Shown: piece after piece, positions 63,099 to 64,000 of the stretch
Numbering within the stretch: the first letter of the stretch is position 1
How the letters are laid out: each line of letters begins with the position of its first letter
Translations under genes and position numbers: made by a program
Assembly: GCA_934700385.1 (NCBI GenBank)
Contig: CAKUXO010000004.1
Coordinates: 30,250-94,249, forward strand
Source of the DNA: an uncultured Candidatus Melainabacteria bacterium
Lineage (GTDB): Bacteria > Cyanobacteriota > Vampirovibrionia > Gastranaerophilales > Gastranaerophilaceae
Length of the DNA stretch: 64,000 nucleotides
Direction: 5' to 3'
The notes under the pieces: generated by a model
The model's input: the letters and a program-made list of their open reading frames with translations, nothing else
Told to the model about the DNA's origin: nothing
The model's database searches: none

Positions 63099-63484
63099 TG
63101 GAGATGGCGAGAGTCGAACTCGCGTCCGAAATGATACCGAGGCGATATCTACATTCATAGGCACTTTTATCTTAGATTTTTAGGAAAATTACCCCAACCT
63201 TAATAAAAATCCAAAGGCAATTTTAAAGTTTGCCAACTCCATTGACTGAAAACTTTGATTATATCGCCAATGAAAATACATCAAAGACTTGCATAAATTA
63301 CCTTATAAACCGGCAAGCTGGGCTTATAAAGTGGCTGTCGCTATTATGCAGCGATTGCTCTTGGAGCAAAGTCAGCTTTTACAACGTTATTTGCGTTTAT
63401 TTTTTTTAAAAAGTTTTACAAGTTATTCAGCTTGAAATGCAACCGCAACGATAAGCTTCACCCCGTCGAAACCGTTACATCCCC
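63099..63484 (-). ncRNA. ssrA: Transfer-messenger RNA (one-piece)
   Basis: About 386 bases. The tRNA-like ends are GGGGATG at the 5' side (63484-63478) and CATCTCCA at the 3' side, with the T-arm GAGTTCGACTC; CCA is not encoded. The 5' sequence GGTTTCGACGGGGTG is typical. The mRNA-like part (63394-63344 on this strand) encodes the tag ANNVVKADFAPRAIAA followed by TAA TAG; ANN-V starts recall cyanobacterial ANNIV tags. It rescues stalled ribosomes and marks the product for proteolysis. Confidence 0.96.
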
Positions 63485-63512
63485 ATGATTAAATTTTCAA
63501 AGTGCTATTAAA

Positions 63513-63540
63513 ATTATAACATCCTATCTTGAAATTTCAA
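63513..63540 (-). promoter_or_regulatory. ssrA promoter
   Basis: TTGAAA and TATAAT with a 16-base spacer on the minus strand, 28 bases before the mature tmRNA 5' end, which fits a precursor trimmed by RNase P. Confidence 0.6.
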
Positions 63541-63565
63541 CATTATCCTTAATTTTAAACTGTTG

Positions 63566-63571
63566 TATAAT
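63566..63571 (+). promoter_or_regulatory. -10 box of the thioredoxin-like gene
   Basis: Perfect TATAAT about 49 bases before the ATG; the -35 at 17-base spacing (TTATCC) is weak. Confidence 0.45.
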
Positions 63572-63619
63572 GATAAAAATTGATGTTTAAAAATATAATT
63601 CAATAAAAAGGAGTAAATA

Positions 63620-63922
63620 ATGTTTGTTGAATTAGATGAAAATAATTTTAAAAATGAAACCGAAAATGGGCTTAAACTTGTTGATTTTTATACAACTTGG
63701 TGTAAATTTTGCATTAATCAAGATGAAGTTTTAAAAGATTTATCTGATAATGGTTTTTGGATTGGAAAATTAGACTGTGATAAACATCCTGAAGTTGCGC
63801 AAAAATATGGCGTAAGTGGTTTTCCAAGTTTTATTTTATTTAAAAATGGGAAAATTCAAGCACAGTTTGCAGGTTATCACACAAAAAGCCAGCTTTTAAG
63901 TAAATTAACTTCAAATTTATAA
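63620..63922 (+). CDS. Thioredoxin-family protein
   Basis: A 100-residue thioredoxin fold. The active site is W-C-K-F-C (DFYTTWCKFCINQ, residues about 27-34) in place of the usual W-C-G-P-C, and the cis-Pro is in GVSGFPSFILFKNGK. It keeps the CxxC pair, so it may be a disulphide reductase with a different redox potential. AAGGAG precedes the ATG at good distance. It may be a trxA paralogue; whether it serves the Cys-rich exported proteins cannot be told. Confidence 0.88.
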   Translation: MFVELDENNFKNETENGLKLVDFYTTWCKFCINQDEVLKDLSDNGFWIGKLDCDKHPEVAQKYGVSGFPSFILFKNGKIQAQFAGYHTKSQLLSKLTSNL

Positions 63923-64000
63923 AATTATTAACTTTTGTAACAAAATAAAAAGAGTTAGGCAATTATATAACTTTTATATACTTTATATAAGTGTAAGCAG
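63923..64000. other. Right-end intergenic sequence
   Basis: A+T-rich sequence after the thioredoxin-like gene, without a supportable gene before the window edge. A direct repeat of TTATATA-like elements suggests promoter sequence for a gene beyond the edge. Confidence 0.3.

Overview
The window is an AT-rich (roughly 70% A+T) bacterial chromosome segment that is densely packed with genes on both strands. Several lines of evidence point to the non-photosynthetic sister group of Cyanobacteria (Melainabacteria/Vampirovibrionia, most likely gut Gastranaerophilales). The tmRNA tag starts ANNVV, like cyanobacterial ANNIV tags. The omega subunit resembles the cyanobacterial form. There is an ADP-glucose type glycogen pathway. 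Several proteins of unknown role carry a short disordered N-terminus with an F-x-G motif, which I associate with this lineage. The assignment is inference; no 16S rRNA is present.

Layout: 1-3.5 kb holds a truncated unknown gene, Mini-RNase III, and a soluble histidine kinase with a REC/degenerate-GGDEF/REC partner. 3.5-11 kb has an AGCS amino-acid symporter, RlmD with a small HTH gene, a membrane-anchored glycogen synthase and the RNase P RNA. 11-21 kb carries envelope functions (GT39-like membrane protein, a three-gene glycosyltransferase operon), RlmN, an orphan FliD and a HAD phosphatase. 21-28 kb has a LipM/LplA-like ligase, a divergent histidine kinase/NarL-type regulator pair, MFS and DUF486 membrane proteins, GlgC, purine nucleoside phosphorylase and RpoZ. 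28-36 kb has secreted/unknown proteins, a GAF-GGDEF diguanylate cyclase, GyrB and an unusual protein made only of Clp_N repeats. 36.9-46.1 kb is a complete de novo UMP operon (pyrK-pyrD-pyrE-pyrB-pyrC-pyrF-carA-carB) with a hairpin and a tiny ORF in its leader. 46-54.4 kb is the most accessory-looking part: Gly/Ala-rich proteins, a small ribbon-helix-helix protein, a pilin-like protein fused to a long Cys-rich region and a lectin-like C-terminus, a beta-solenoid-like repeat protein, a CheR-like methyltransferase, small secreted proteins and dispersed palindromic intergenic repeats. 54.5-64 kb returns to core functions: LysM protein, Pth, CoA-dehydratase activase, phosphohexomutase, PilT, a degenerate sirtuin-like protein, RecO, tmRNA and a thioredoxin-like protein.

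Functional themes: GlgC, GlgA and the phosphohexomutase supply a glycogen route. PilT, the pilin-like Cys-rich protein, FliD, CheR-like, the diguanylate cyclase and the two-component proteins suggest surface motility or adhesion under signalling control, although none of these form one complete locus here. No tRNA, rRNA, CRISPR array, insertion sequence or prophage was seen. The most notable candidates for undescribed biology are the pilin/Cys-rich/lectin-like protein, the Q/N-linker degenerate sirtuin beside pilT, the paired hairpins with the same loop downstream of recO, and the hairpin-dense intergenic repeats.
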